Positions 9,801-18,458 of a DNA stretch of 64,000 nucleotides are shown here, one piece after another. Each line of letters starts with the position of its first letter. Within the stretch, counting starts at the first letter, position 1. This stretch comes from Methylobacter tundripaludum. Lineage in GTDB: Bacteria; Pseudomonadota; Gammaproteobacteria; Methylococcales; Methylomonadaceae. The notes under the pieces were generated by a model. The model made no database searches and was not told the DNA's origin. It saw nothing but the letters and a program-made list of their open reading frames with translations. The DNA is taken from positions 62,001 through 126,000 of the forward strand of contig NZ_PTIY01000010.1 of NCBI RefSeq assembly GCF_002934365.1, in the 5' to 3' direction. A program made the position numbers and the translations under genes.

Positions 9801-12800
9801 CTGATTCCGGCCCAGCATCTTTGGACGCGTCCCAGCGACAAAATCGATCTGGCCAACTCGCCTTTCAGCATCAGCGCCGCAGCACAGCCGTGGCTGCCTA
9901 ACAGCGACGGTCAACCGCGCCGTGCCGGGGTTGACGGCTTCGGCTTCGGCGGAACCAACGCCCATTTGATCGTGGATCAATATCTCCCCGCGTACCATGA
10001 TCGATTACCGGTACGTCCCGTAAACCCGCCAACGGCAACCACGCTGGCTATCGTCGGCGTCGGCGACTTGTTTCCCAATGCCTTGAGCGGTGCTGCCGGG
10101 CTACCCGCATCGGGCGGCCTCCCACCTCGTTTTGCCAAATCGGCATTGGGCTTGCCGACCGGCAAGCCGTTGCTACCGGATGCGGTCGATCAAATGGACA
10201 CTTCCCAGCTGTTGGCTTTACTCGCCGTCGAGCAGGCATTGCAGGACCTTAAGGATTGGCAATCCATCGCCGAAGACATCGCTGTTATCGTTGGAATTGA
10301 GGGCAAGACAACGCTCGGCATCAGCGCTAACGAAATGATCTTCAAAGACCGTTTGTTCCGTCAGTTACGCGACCGGCGCAACGATTTCCCGGTTAACGAC
10401 AGCGAATGGTCGGCCCTGCTGGAACAGCTCGATACCGCGATACAGACCCGCAACCGTCCGTCGGGTTCTTACACCTTGCCCGGCTGTATGCCTAATGTCG
10501 TCGCCGGCCGGGTAGCCAATTATTTCAATCTTAAAGGCCCGAATATGGTGATCGACAAAGGCGCCGAGTCGTTAGCGCAAACCTTTGAAGTCGCCACCCA
10601 GTTGCTGCGCCACGGCGACTGTAAATTGGCCTTGTTGGGCGCGATCAACGCTCATGGCGGCAATCTGGCCGCCAAGTCCAGTCCGCGTCAGTCGGCAGAC
10701 GGCGCAAAACCGGTCGGCGAAGCGGCGCTGATGCTGGCCGTCACAACCCCGGACGAAGCGGCGGCACAAGGCTGGCCGGTGCTAGGCTTGGTACAGGTCG
10801 AAACCGCCGCAAGCCAATCCGACGGGATCAGTCAAGCAGTCGGCGCTACAGCGTGGGACTACCGCGGAGCCGAAGGCGTCGTTGAATTGATGGCTGCGGT
10901 GGATCGCGCCCAATCGGGCCAGGCAACGATCTTGCGTTGGGGCGCTACCGCTAAACGGCAGATACGCCTGCTGCCCAACGGAACAACAAGTCCTGCGGAA
11001 ATCCAGCACAGCGGTTTCGTAACGGGGACCCCGATCATCAATTACACGCCGACCCTGGTGCCTGAATCGCTGACTCTGGAACGCCCTGCCCTGTCCCTGG
11101 CGAGCCGACGCATTCTGTTCCTGACCGACGATCCGCAAAGCTTCCAAGCGATGGCGGCTGACGGCGGCCTGACCGGCCTCAACTATCGGATCGTCAGCCC
11201 CATTGCTCTGCCGGGTTCTGCCACCTTGACCGTCGACACCACATCCGAGTCCAGCATTGCCGAGTCGCTACGCGCCTTGGCCGATTTTCCTTTCGATACG
11301 CTCATCGCCGTCCGTGATTTAAGCCGTCAAACAGGAAAAGCCTTGCTGGAACAACCTTGGGACAGCCGTTTCGTCGAGTTGATTTTTGCTGTTGCACAAC
11401 ACGCCTACGAAAACCTTGGCACCGGCCAGGTGGTGCTGGGCGCTTTATGTTTGGGCGGAACCGATACGAACGGCCTGCTTGATCCTGAAACCGGCCTGGT
11501 TGCCGGTTTTCTCAAATCGCTAACCCGTGAACTGCCTACGGCAACCTGCCGCATAGTCCAGACCACCGCCCTTGACCTAAAAACCGGTTTGCAGGAGCTG
11601 TCTGCCGAACTCGGGGATGGATGCACCGGAGGTTTGCCGGTCGAGACCTGCTATCTTGCCGGTCGGCGTCACGTATTAATGTTGTCCGAAAGGCCGACCT
11701 ATGCAGCGCCGGGACAACCGCTGCTCAATGCCTCGTCAGTCGTGGTAGCCACCGGCGGCGGCCGCGGCGTGACCGCCGTCCTGGTCGAATCGATGCTTGA
11801 AAGCATCGGCTGCACCGTAGTCCTGCTCGGACGAACCGACCTGTCGGCGATACCGGCAACCGTGCTGACAATGGATGATCAAACGTTCCGGGATTACGAG
11901 ACGCTTTTTTACCGCGAACAGATGACCTTGCAACCGGGTGCCCGACTGTCGGAAAGCAGACAGCGTTATCAAGCTTTGGCAGCGGCCCGAGAATTACAGG
12001 CGATTTTGAATCAATTGGGCAAGCTTCGCGGAACTGTCATCTATCGTGCCGTTGACATTACCAACCGGAAGGCGGTCGACGGCGTCATCGCCGACGTCGC
12101 CAAGGAACTGGGCCGGATTGACCTGGTTGTCCACGGCGCAGGCATTCAGACCTCGCGGCGTTTACCCAAGAAAACCTTGTATGAGATCCGCAGCACCATC
12201 GCCACCAAGGTGTCCGGCCTGCATCACATTTACGGGGCCTGCCGGCGCCACCTGCCGAACCGGACGGTGCATTATCACTTGCTCACCTCGGCGTTCAGCG
12301 TAATGGGCAATGACGGCCAACCGGATTACGGTGCCGCCAATGAGGCCTTGAACCGGATTGCCGCGCGAATGACCGCAGACGGAGGCTCCAGCACTTGGTC
12401 GACAATCGCTTGGTTGGGTTGGGACAGCATCGGCATGACCCGAGGCTCGGAATTTGCCGCATTGGGTAGTGAGCGGCAGATTCGCGGGGTCACGGCGGAG
12501 GAAGGCAAGGCGCTGTTCCAATCGCTGTTGGCGGGACCGCCTGCCCAACCGATCAATGTCCTGCTGACGGCCGGCGAACTTGAGTTTTTCCAAGTCCCGC
12601 TGACCGACAGCGTCCCAACGCAGGCAGCCCCGCCCGCTTGGTCGCTGTCTTTAGCAGACATTCCTTTTGCAGTCGGGCATCAGGTCAACGGCAAACCGAC
12701 CATACCCGGCGCTTACGAGCTGGAGCTGGCGGCCCAAGCGGCAAAAGCGGCGCTGCCGGAGTTGCCGGTCATCGGTTTCGACCATTGCCGGTTCCTGCGT

Positions 12801-13529
12801 TTCGTCAAGTTAAGCGGCGACGCGCCGACCAATCTACGCAGCCAAATTCGGATTCTGGAGCGCACAGGACGGCAGGCACGCGTGGAAGTCGTGTTGCTGT
12901 CGGATTTTGTGCATAGCTCAGGCGTCGTTCTTGAAACCGATGTGCGTCATCTGGAATGCGAGGTGGTTTTGGGCGAATTACCGGGTGTGGCGCTGCAACC
13001 CAGAAACCAAGGCGATCAACCGGTCTCCGGCATGACCGTCATGGATCCGTACAACGCTGACGGCGCTGCGGTTTATCACGGCGGAGTTTTTCATCACTTG
13101 CATTGGATCACCTTAGGGACGAGTGCTCACCAAGCCAATTTCCGGTTTGTCGACCACCAATACGAAGCGCTGCTGGCAAGGTACATTACGCCGTTCTTAG
13201 CCATTGACGCTGCGCTCACCTTATCGATCCTCACCTGGAATTCGGACGGTTCCATGCCGGTCTGCGTCGCGGCTGAAATCGGTTCAATCCGCTGGGATGC
13301 GCCGTTGAATGACAACGCGCTGAATCGCGCACCGCAACCGGTGACGATCACCACCAGCGCTTCCCGGCACGTCAATGGCCGAATACTCGGCGACTGGATG
13401 GAGGTTCGCACTGCCGACGGCAAGTTGGCGATGACCATAACCGGCACGGTTGCCCAGCCTTATGGCGTGGTCGACTCGGTAACCTTGTTGACTGCCGCCG
13501 CTCCAAGTAATCTGGAGGAGGTTCTGTGA
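6888..13529 (+). CDS. iterative type I PUFA/enediyne-like synthase (hotdog-AT-KS-KS0-KR-DH)
   Basis: 2213 residues. Domains in order: a hotdog thioesterase-like domain (about 1-165, with IHFEDTMAYG); an acyltransferase (about 223-530, VLPGQGSY and GHSVGE, nucleophile Ser320); a ketosynthase (about 578-1035) with Cys778 in DTACSSS, His911 in EAHAT and His951 in KATVGHTGW; a second, degenerate KS (about 1051-1480) where the Cys position reads IDKGAES, giving Ala1226 by alignment, and the EAHGT region is missing, as in chain-length factors; a ketoreductase (about 1618-1900) with ATGGGRG and Ser1801-Tyr1814-Asn1818; and a dehydratase-type double hotdog (about 1915-2170) with His1931 in GHQVNGKPTIPG. 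There is no enoyl reductase and no internal ACP; carriers come from the gene at 14361. Cytosolic synthesis of a polyene or partly reduced chain is inferred. The stop overlaps the PPTase start (GTGA). Confidence 0.88.
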   Translation: MSFFTIPYQIHFEDTMAYGSHHYLTNFRFQCAAREAFYFGPGLDGKNRWRDDLANLVMLTYEGYSRNLAPVRLGDKLALLLTYGEVTRSSLQLCVRAVKEDGTPVTVGFQRILCVEKDTKEFLVVPESLSQYYGIIDEPLTGAGFAAAALEGGSALKKLFTDEVCALGKRVTAGKNHGAAFINLSGETLFDFDNVQPTTALDSGDIQTDKSAAKPLLKTSSPRTALVLPGQGSYQRDTIRSLYEAYPEFHATFADADRLALKYFGYAFLPLVMAKTDAEHDNLLNQCPNLDQIGIYLSGVLTAQAVLNSGLQVDGVLGHSVGEIGALTVSGAISMDAGLEIICRRIIALRDLKGCGIMAAIPKSRQEVSLALAELGSSSLEIAVVNHARQTVVSGNAADADRFGRHLATQGIGFTPLRSHYPFHSSLLSPAVGAFAASLGHITARATTIDLFSPMDGHWHSHGRDILEQLPSHLITPLDFQTALTQLYDEGVRTFIHCGQGNSIATIIAKALGEPADLRALPALVEDTSASVSIDRLKITDQVSSPVPSTPIAAQAVRQTEAIASVNPEVPHSDQAAMETPIAIVGLGGVFPGAKDVAGFWHHVVEGVSGIVDLGELDPDMRDDFLSPEGVQPDKAYSLLIGQAPELDHADHPGLRYSRAEFLALPKVQQYLAVALAEALGESAAALSNIAAERIRCLVGATADGSIDHDMAQFSACIADMLQPAADSAEERFIGALDAALGVSAETIRSLAQSDMYEAVVDRQVGQGIFGYVVDTACSSSLYTAALGIHALRDGECDVALAGGVYEANMANSCLFSQFKGLSSSGSRPLDASADGVVFGSGAAILVLKRLPDAVAAGDKIWGVIRSIGLSSDGKSPSVNVPQAEGQLLSMHRAYENSGIDPATVQVVEAHATATPVGDTTEFKALSQMFGHLSGRHPAIILGSVKATVGHTGWLAGAASVIKLCKSMEQSLIPAQHLWTRPSDKIDLANSPFSISAAAQPWLPNSDGQPRRAGVDGFGFGGTNAHLIVDQYLPAYHDRLPVRPVNPPTATTLAIVGVGDLFPNALSGAAGLPASGGLPPRFAKSALGLPTGKPLLPDAVDQMDTSQLLALLAVEQALQDLKDWQSIAEDIAVIVGIEGKTTLGISANEMIFKDRLFRQLRDRRNDFPVNDSEWSALLEQLDTAIQTRNRPSGSYTLPGCMPNVVAGRVANYFNLKGPNMVIDKGAESLAQTFEVATQLLRHGDCKLALLGAINAHGGNLAAKSSPRQSADGAKPVGEAALMLAVTTPDEAAAQGWPVLGLVQVETAASQSDGISQAVGATAWDYRGAEGVVELMAAVDRAQSGQATILRWGATAKRQIRLLPNGTTSPAEIQHSGFVTGTPIINYTPTLVPESLTLERPALSLASRRILFLTDDPQSFQAMAADGGLTGLNYRIVSPIALPGSATLTVDTTSESSIAESLRALADFPFDTLIAVRDLSRQTGKALLEQPWDSRFVELIFAVAQHAYENLGTGQVVLGALCLGGTDTNGLLDPETGLVAGFLKSLTRELPTATCRIVQTTALDLKTGLQELSAELGDGCTGGLPVETCYLAGRRHVLMLSERPTYAAPGQPLLNASSVVVATGGGRGVTAVLVESMLESIGCTVVLLGRTDLSAIPATVLTMDDQTFRDYETLFYREQMTLQPGARLSESRQRYQALAAARELQAILNQLGKLRGTVIYRAVDITNRKAVDGVIADVAKELGRIDLVVHGAGIQTSRRLPKKTLYEIRSTIATKVSGLHHIYGACRRHLPNRTVHYHLLTSAFSVMGNDGQPDYGAANEALNRIAARMTADGGSSTWSTIAWLGWDSIGMTRGSEFAALGSERQIRGVTAEEGKALFQSLLAGPPAQPINVLLTAGELEFFQVPLTDSVPTQAAPPAWSLSLADIPFAVGHQVNGKPTIPGAYELELAAQAAKAALPELPVIGFDHCRFLRFVKLSGDAPTNLRSQIRILERTGRQARVEVVLLSDFVHSSGVVLETDVRHLECEVVLGELPGVALQPRNQGDQPVSGMTVMDPYNADGAAVYHGGVFHHLHWITLGTSAHQANFRFVDHQYEALLARYITPFLAIDAALTLSILTWNSDGSMPVCVAAEIGSIRWDAPLNDNALNRAPQPVTITTSASRHVNGRILGDWMEVRTADGKLAMTITGTVAQPYGVVDSVTLLTAAAPSNLEEVL

Positions 13530-14326
13530 ATAGCTCGAACCGCGATCCTGACGTCGCCTTAATCGATATGGAGAGCTGCGAACATGTGTTGGCGGCTCCG
13601 GCTTGTCTCTCAGCCCGTGAAACACAGTGTTGGCGACAATTCCGGCACCACCGGCGTCAGCGCGAGTGGCTGGCCGGACGTCTGGCCGCTAAAGCCCTCT
13701 TTTGGCAGCGCTTGGAACGATCCAACGCTGCCGACTCGTCAGAATCCCATCAAGTACAACAGCTGACGCCATCGACATTGGCGGCGTTGCCCATGAAGGA
13801 ACTACATCAAATCGAGATTTTGGCACCCGAGCGGGGCAAAGCGCCGCAATTGTTTTGGAAGGGATCGCCGGTGAAAGGCGGTCTTTCCGTCGCTCATGCC
13901 GGCGGGCTGGTCTGCGTCGGCATAAACCCGACCGGCGAAATAGGTATTGACGTCGAAACCTGTGAGCTTCGGGAGGCGGCCTATTACCGCAGTTCATTCG
14001 CCGAATCCGAACACCGATGGGCGCAACAACTGGGGGGAAGCGACCAAAACCGGAAAATTTTCGGCTACACCCTGCTTTGGGCGTTTAAAGAATCGTTGTT
14101 CAAGACCGGCCGGCTGCCACAGCCAAGCATGGGCGCCGCAGACACGATCATTGTCGATCTACCCGATCTCATCAACGATCAACACTCGGATTGGTCACAA
14201 CCCAACACCGTGACCCTGCTGCCTGTTCAACTCCGTTCCAATTCGTTGCCGCAGCATCGCCATGTGCGTGCGGCTTATTGTTTCAACGGGCAGTGCGTAA
14301 TTACCATTATCTATCTTTGCGTTTAA
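13526..14326 (+). CDS. Sfp-type 4'-phosphopantetheinyl transferase
   Basis: 266 residues starting at GTG, with GGAGGAGG directly upstream and a 4-bp GTGA overlap with the synthase stop, so translation is coupled. Family motifs are visible: GEIGIDVET (Mg2+ binding Asp/Glu) near residue 135-143 and LLWAFKESLFKTG near residue 190 (W-x-x-KE-x-x-x-K). It transfers phosphopantetheine from CoA to the serine of carrier proteins. Its place between the synthase and the triple ACP indicates that it activates those carriers. The N-terminal half (residues 1-100) is the usual less-conserved pseudo-repeat. Confidence 0.9.
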   Translation: MNSSNRDPDVALIDMESCEHVLAAPACLSARETQCWRQFRHHRRQREWLAGRLAAKALFWQRLERSNAADSSESHQVQQLTPSTLAALPMKELHQIEILAPERGKAPQLFWKGSPVKGGLSVAHAGGLVCVGINPTGEIGIDVETCELREAAYYRSSFAESEHRWAQQLGGSDQNRKIFGYTLLWAFKESLFKTGRLPQPSMGAADTIIVDLPDLINDQHSDWSQPNTVTLLPVQLRSNSLPQHRHVRAAYCFNGQCVITIIYLCV

Positions 14327-14360
14327 TCAACTTCTGAAAATCCATGAAAGGACTTTATTT

Positions 14361-15227
14361 ATGACGACTAACAGCACCACCTTAGACACTATTCAGCACC
14401 TCTTTGCCGAGGTAACCCGCTATCCACGGGAACTGCTCACCCCTAATGCCGACCTGGAAGAGGACTTGGGCATTGACTCGGTAAAACTGGGGGAGATTTT
14501 GGCCGTTCTGCGCGAGTATTTTGGCCTGGAAAGCCGCCTGACCGACGACATCAGGGAAATCCGTACCATTGCGACTATCGCCGCTTTGCTTGAAGACCGG
14601 CTGGGCCGACCTCAGGCAATGCCAGCCGCCGCCAGCCAATTGCCTGCGGTAAACAATCAGCAGGATTTGCTGGCGCAGGTAACCAGCGTGATAGCCGAAG
14701 TAACCCGCTACCCTATTGAACTACTGACACCTAATGCCGATCTGGAAGAGGACTTGGGCATCGACTCGGTAAAACTGGGCGAGATTTTGGCCGTTCTGCG
14801 CGAGCATTTTGGCCTGGAAAGCCGCCTGACCGACGACATCAGGGAAATCCGCACTATTACGACTATCGCCGCTTTGCTTGAAGACCGGCTGGACCGGCCT
14901 CAGGCAATGCCCGCGGCGGCACCGGCGATCATCGTCAGCCAATTGCCTGCGGCAAACAATCAGCAGGATTTGCTGGCGCAGGTAACCAACGTAGTAGCCG
15001 AAGTGACCCGTTACCCTATTGAACTACTGGCCCCCAATGCCGAGCTGGAAGAGGACTTGGGCATCGACTCGGTAAAACTGGGCGAGATTTTGGCTGTTCT
15101 GCGCGAACATTTTGGCCTGGAAAGCCGCCTGACCGACGACATCAGGGAAATCCGCACCATTGCGACTATCGCCGCTTTGCTCAGAGCTCGATGCGAGCAA
15201 TCGCAGGCAGTCGTACAGGCTGCGTAA
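14361..15227 (+). CDS. triple acyl carrier protein, free-standing
   Basis: 288 residues made of three near-identical carrier domains joined by Ala/Pro-rich linkers. Each carries the phosphopantetheine site in LGIDSVKLGEIL, at Ser40, Ser136 and Ser237; the DSV/DSI-K-x-x-EIL form is closer to ACPs of polyunsaturated-fatty-acid synthases than to AcpP (DSL). AAAGGA precedes the ATG. The 35-bp gap from the PPTase gene suggests one transcript with the synthase. Tandem ACPs are known to raise flux in PUFA synthases, but there they are embedded in the KS-bearing polypeptide; here they are a separate protein. The third domain ends in a short divergent tail. Confidence 0.92.
   Translation: MTTNSTTLDTIQHLFAEVTRYPRELLTPNADLEEDLGIDSVKLGEILAVLREYFGLESRLTDDIREIRTIATIAALLEDRLGRPQAMPAAASQLPAVNNQQDLLAQVTSVIAEVTRYPIELLTPNADLEEDLGIDSVKLGEILAVLREHFGLESRLTDDIREIRTITTIAALLEDRLDRPQAMPAAAPAIIVSQLPAANNQQDLLAQVTNVVAEVTRYPIELLAPNAELEEDLGIDSVKLGEILAVLREHFGLESRLTDDIREIRTIATIAALLRARCEQSQAVVQAA
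14408..15190 (+). repeat. three tandem ~200-bp DNA repeats encoding the ACP domains
   Basis: Three highly similar blocks start at about 14408, 14696 and 14999. The spacing between equivalent serine codons is 288 and 303 bp. Long stretches, such as the region around the DSV motif, differ by only a few bases, which points to recent duplication or gene conversion. Confidence 0.85.
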
Positions 15228-15452
15228 ACGCTCCATTGAGTACCTGTTCAAGTGAATCAGGCGGCAACAGTGGCGAAAGAGGCGCCAGCTACAAAGTGTA
15301 GGCCAACTAAAGTCTCCCCACATCAGCAATCATTTTGTCTAACCCGCTTAACTTAATGGCCGTGACGCGTTGCCTGAGAATGCAGTGTCAACGCGTTGCG
15401 CCGAGTAGAGCGGAAAACGCATGTTGCTGTAACGTAGCGACACGCAATATCA
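15228..15452. other. non-coding stretch between triple ACP and cheB remnant
   Basis: 225 bases with stop codons in all frames examined and no recognisable gene, strong palindrome or terminator. It is probably decayed sequence at the edge of the synthase locus. Confidence 0.4.
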
Positions 15453-15696
15453 GGTTTCGGCATTATCCTGACCGGCATGGGCGATGACGGGGGCCCATGA
15501 CATGAAAGAAATGCACGATGCCGGCGCCTTGACTATCACACAAGATGAAACCAGTTGCGTGGTCTACGGCATGCCCAAAGAAGCCTTTAAGTTCGGCGGC
15601 GTCGATAGCATTCTGCCGTTGTCGGCTATCCCTCAACTGATCACGCAAGCGCCGACTCGGGGCTGTTTAAAAAGACCTGAACTTGAATTGACCTAA
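15453..15696 (+). pseudogene. cheB remnant (C-terminal methylesterase domain), frameshifted
   Basis: Bases 15453-15490 encode [13 protein letters not shown], the conserved loop around the catalytic Asp of CheB chemotaxis methylesterases. An extra G in the run GGGGG near 15488-15492 breaks the frame. After it, a second frame continues with [17 protein letters not shown], then [19 protein letters not shown], the rest of the CheB C-terminus. The receiver domain and first half of the catalytic domain are absent. The product would have removed methyl groups from chemoreceptors; what remains is too short to fold. It marks a deletion or insertion boundary next to the synthase genes. Confidence 0.8.
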
Positions 15697-15703
15697 CGCA
15701 ACA

Positions 15704-17092
15704 TTACGCCGTATCAAACTCATCATTCACTTGATCATGCTTAAGATGATGTTTTTCATCGACCGCCTTGATGCCCAGATTGCAAAAAAATCCCAGCACT
15801 AAAATGCCGGCCATGATCTGCATGGTCATGTTATAGGCATCGGCTTTGGGTACCCCCTGATCGATCTGGCTTTGCCTGAGATAATTGACCAGCACCGGCC
15901 CCGCAACCCCCGCCGTGGCCCAGGCGGTCAACAATCGGCCATGAATCGCGCCGACGTATTGGGTGCCGAAAATATCGGCCAGATAGGCAGGTATGGTCGA
16001 GAAGCCGCCGCCGTACATACTCATAATCACCGCGTAGCAGCCGACAAACAGCCAGACATTGTTCATCCGTCCGGTATAAGGCACTATCGAATAAAGCACG
16101 CAGCCCAGCATGAAGAAGGTGAAATACGTGCTTTTCCTGCCCAGGTAATCGGACAGCGTAGACCAGAAAAAACGCCCGCCCATGTTGAAGAAACTGAGCA
16201 TACCGACAAACGCGGCGGCTTTTTCCGGCGTGATTTGATCCTTGAACATCTCCTGGCTCATCGCCGAGGCTTGGCCCAGCACGCCGATTCCGGCGGTCAC
16301 ATTCAGGCATAACACCAGCCACAACAGATAAAACTGCGGCGTTTTAAGCACCTGCTCGACATGCACGTGCTTGTCCGTTATCAACTTATTTTTCCGGGTG
16401 TCCGGCTGAAAATTCACCGGCAACCAGCCCTCTTCCGGCAAGCGGATAGTGAAAGCGCCGATCATCATAAACACCAGGTAAATACCGCCCATGGTCATGA
16501 AAGTCTCGGCAACGCCGACCGATGTCGCCGACGCAAAATGCTTCATCAACAACACGCCCAACGGCGCGCCGATCATTGCGCCGCCGCCGAAACCCATGAT
16601 GGCGAGGCCCGTCGCCATGCCCCGCCGGTCGGGAAACCATTTAATCAAGGTCGAAACCGGAGACACATAACCCAGCCCCAAACCGATGCCGCCTAACACG
16701 CCGTAACCCAAGTAAAGCAGCCAGATTGCATGCAGCGCTATTCCGGCCGCGGCAATGAAAAAACCGCCGCTAAAGCAAAGCGCCGAGCAGAACATCGTCA
16801 CGCGCGGCCCGACTTGCTCCAACCATTTTCCGGCAAAGGCGGCCGAGAGCCCTAAAAACATAATAGCCAGACTGAAGATCCAGCCCAATTCGGTCAACTT
16901 CCAATCTTCCGGCAACGACTCGGTCACGCCCAATACCTTGGTCAACGGCAAATTAAAAACGCTGAAGGCGTAAACTTGGCCGATGCACAGATGCACAGCC
17001 AATGCGGCGGGAGCCACCAACCAGCGGTTAAAACCCGGTTTGGCGACAATTCGGTCTTTTGATAAAAAAGACGAGGCTAACCATGTGGACAT
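15704..17092 (-). CDS. MFS transporter, oxalate/formate antiporter (OFA) family
   Basis: 462 residues from the ATG at 17092, which has AGGAAC about ten bases upstream; 14 more codons upstream are open but without signal. Twelve hydrophobic segments are evident. The stretch YGVLGGIGLGLGYVSPVSTL with WFPDRRGMATGLAIMGFGGG is the signature of the OFA branch, as is VHLCIGQVYAFSVF in the first helix. It acts in the inner membrane; the family exchanges small carboxylates such as oxalate and formate, but many members have unknown substrates. It is convergent with the cheB remnant and divergent from the aminotransferase gene. Confidence 0.88.
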   Translation of the reverse strand: MSTWLASSFLSKDRIVAKPGFNRWLVAPAALAVHLCIGQVYAFSVFNLPLTKVLGVTESLPEDWKLTELGWIFSLAIMFLGLSAAFAGKWLEQVGPRVTMFCSALCFSGGFFIAAAGIALHAIWLLYLGYGVLGGIGLGLGYVSPVSTLIKWFPDRRGMATGLAIMGFGGGAMIGAPLGVLLMKHFASATSVGVAETFMTMGGIYLVFMMIGAFTIRLPEEGWLPVNFQPDTRKNKLITDKHVHVEQVLKTPQFYLLWLVLCLNVTAGIGVLGQASAMSQEMFKDQITPEKAAAFVGMLSFFNMGGRFFWSTLSDYLGRKSTYFTFFMLGCVLYSIVPYTGRMNNVWLFVGCYAVIMSMYGGGFSTIPAYLADIFGTQYVGAIHGRLLTAWATAGVAGPVLVNYLRQSQIDQGVPKADAYNMTMQIMAGILVLGFFCNLGIKAVDEKHHLKHDQVNDEFDTA

Positions 17093-17324
17093 AAAATATC
17101 GTTCCTGTTGTTGATTATTATACGGGCGGGGCAAAGCGGCTATTATCGCCTAATAATCTTCCGAATTGAATTCAGCGCTTGAAAATCCGGCCGGAAACCG
17201 CAACGGTTGCTTGCACGCACCAAGCGCCGTTCCGATTCGTCATCCAATCCAGCCCTACAAACAGTTTGTAGACTGCGAACCCGATATTTGTGATTAAATT
17301 ACCCATCCCAACCTAAACTTGCAG

Positions 17325-18458
17325 ATGGATACCATGAAACACCCCGAATTCCCGCTGACCGACGAATTGATTTACCTCAACCACGCCGCCGTAGCCCCCT
17401 GGCCTAAAAGAACCGGCGACGCGGTGATCAAGTTTGCCGAACAAAACACCCGTTTCGGCTCGCATTTCTACCTGGACTGGCTGAACAAGGAAGCCGAGTT
17501 GCACACGCAATTGCAGACTTTGTTAAACGCCCCTTCCGCCGACGATATCGCCCTGGTTAAAAACACGTCGGAAGCCTTGTCCTTTGTCGCCTACGGCCTG
17601 ACCTGGCAGCCCGGCGACAACATCGTGTCCAGCAACGAAGAGTTCCCCTCCAACCGGTTGCCGTGGGAATCCCTGGCCGATCAGGGCGTGGAATTCCGCC
17701 AAGCCGATTTACACGGCGCGGATGCGCCCGAGGATGCTTTGTTTGCGCTGGTGGACGGTAACACGCGCTTATTGACCATCAGCTCCATACAATTCGCCTC
17801 GGGGCTGCGCATGGACTTGGAAAGGATCGGAGAATTCTGCAAGCGGCGCGGCATCTTGTTTTGCATTGACGCGATCCAGAGCCTGGGCGCAGTGCAGTTC
17901 GATGTGCAGGCTTATCAGGCGGATTTTGTAATGGCCGACGGCCATAAATGGATGTTCGGTCCCGAAGGTTTGGGCGTTTTTTACACCACGCCCGAAGCCA
18001 GGAACAAACTGAAACTGACCCAGTACGGCTGGCACATGATGAAAGATATTCATAATTACGAAAACCAGCCGTGGGAAGCCCACCCCTCCGCCCGCCGCTT
18101 TGAATGCGGCAGCCCCAACATGCTGGGCATCCATGCCTATTCCGCCAGCTTGTCGTTGTTGCTGGAAACCGGTATGCCCGCTATCGAAGCGCAAGTTTTA
18201 GAAAAATCCGGCTATTTAACGGATGCGATTGATAAAAACGGGCAATTGGTTTTACTGTCGGCGAAGCAAAACCGGCTCAAATCCGGCATTGTCGTCTTTA
18301 AGCACCGGACGGTTGCCAACGAGGTGCTATACCAGCATTTACAGAAAAACGGCGTGGTTTGCGCCTTGCGCGGCGGCGGTATACGTTTTTCGCCGCATTT
18401 TTACAATACGTTTGAGGAACTTGACCGGGCGCTGAAATTGGCCGCATTGCTGGAATAA
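17325..18458 (+). CDS. class V aminotransferase (cysteine-desulfurase-like PLP enzyme)
   Basis: 377 residues; ATG 17325 or the in-frame ATG 17334 are possible starts and neither has a strong ribosome site. LIYLNHAAVAPWP at the N-terminus and the PLP lysine in VMADGHKWMFGPEGLGVFY place it in fold-type I class V enzymes; IDAIQSLGAVQFDVQ carries the Asp that contacts the PLP pyridine nitrogen. The C-terminal FSPHFYNTFEELDR is typical of the SufS/isopenicillin-N-epimerase-like side of the family. There is no clear active-site cysteine loop of SufS and no suf neighbours, so a role in Fe-S assembly is not supported. Substrate unknown. Confidence 0.85.
   Translation: MDTMKHPEFPLTDELIYLNHAAVAPWPKRTGDAVIKFAEQNTRFGSHFYLDWLNKEAELHTQLQTLLNAPSADDIALVKNTSEALSFVAYGLTWQPGDNIVSSNEEFPSNRLPWESLADQGVEFRQADLHGADAPEDALFALVDGNTRLLTISSIQFASGLRMDLERIGEFCKRRGILFCIDAIQSLGAVQFDVQAYQADFVMADGHKWMFGPEGLGVFYTTPEARNKLKLTQYGWHMMKDIHNYENQPWEAHPSARRFECGSPNMLGIHAYSASLSLLLETGMPAIEAQVLEKSGYLTDAIDKNGQLVLLSAKQNRLKSGIVVFKHRTVANEVLYQHLQKNGVVCALRGGGIRFSPHFYNTFEELDRALKLAALLE

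Noticed and set aside
14361-15227. CRISPR-like periodicity
   Set aside because: The repeat is coding (three ACP domains of about 290-bp period), not short repeats with unique spacers.
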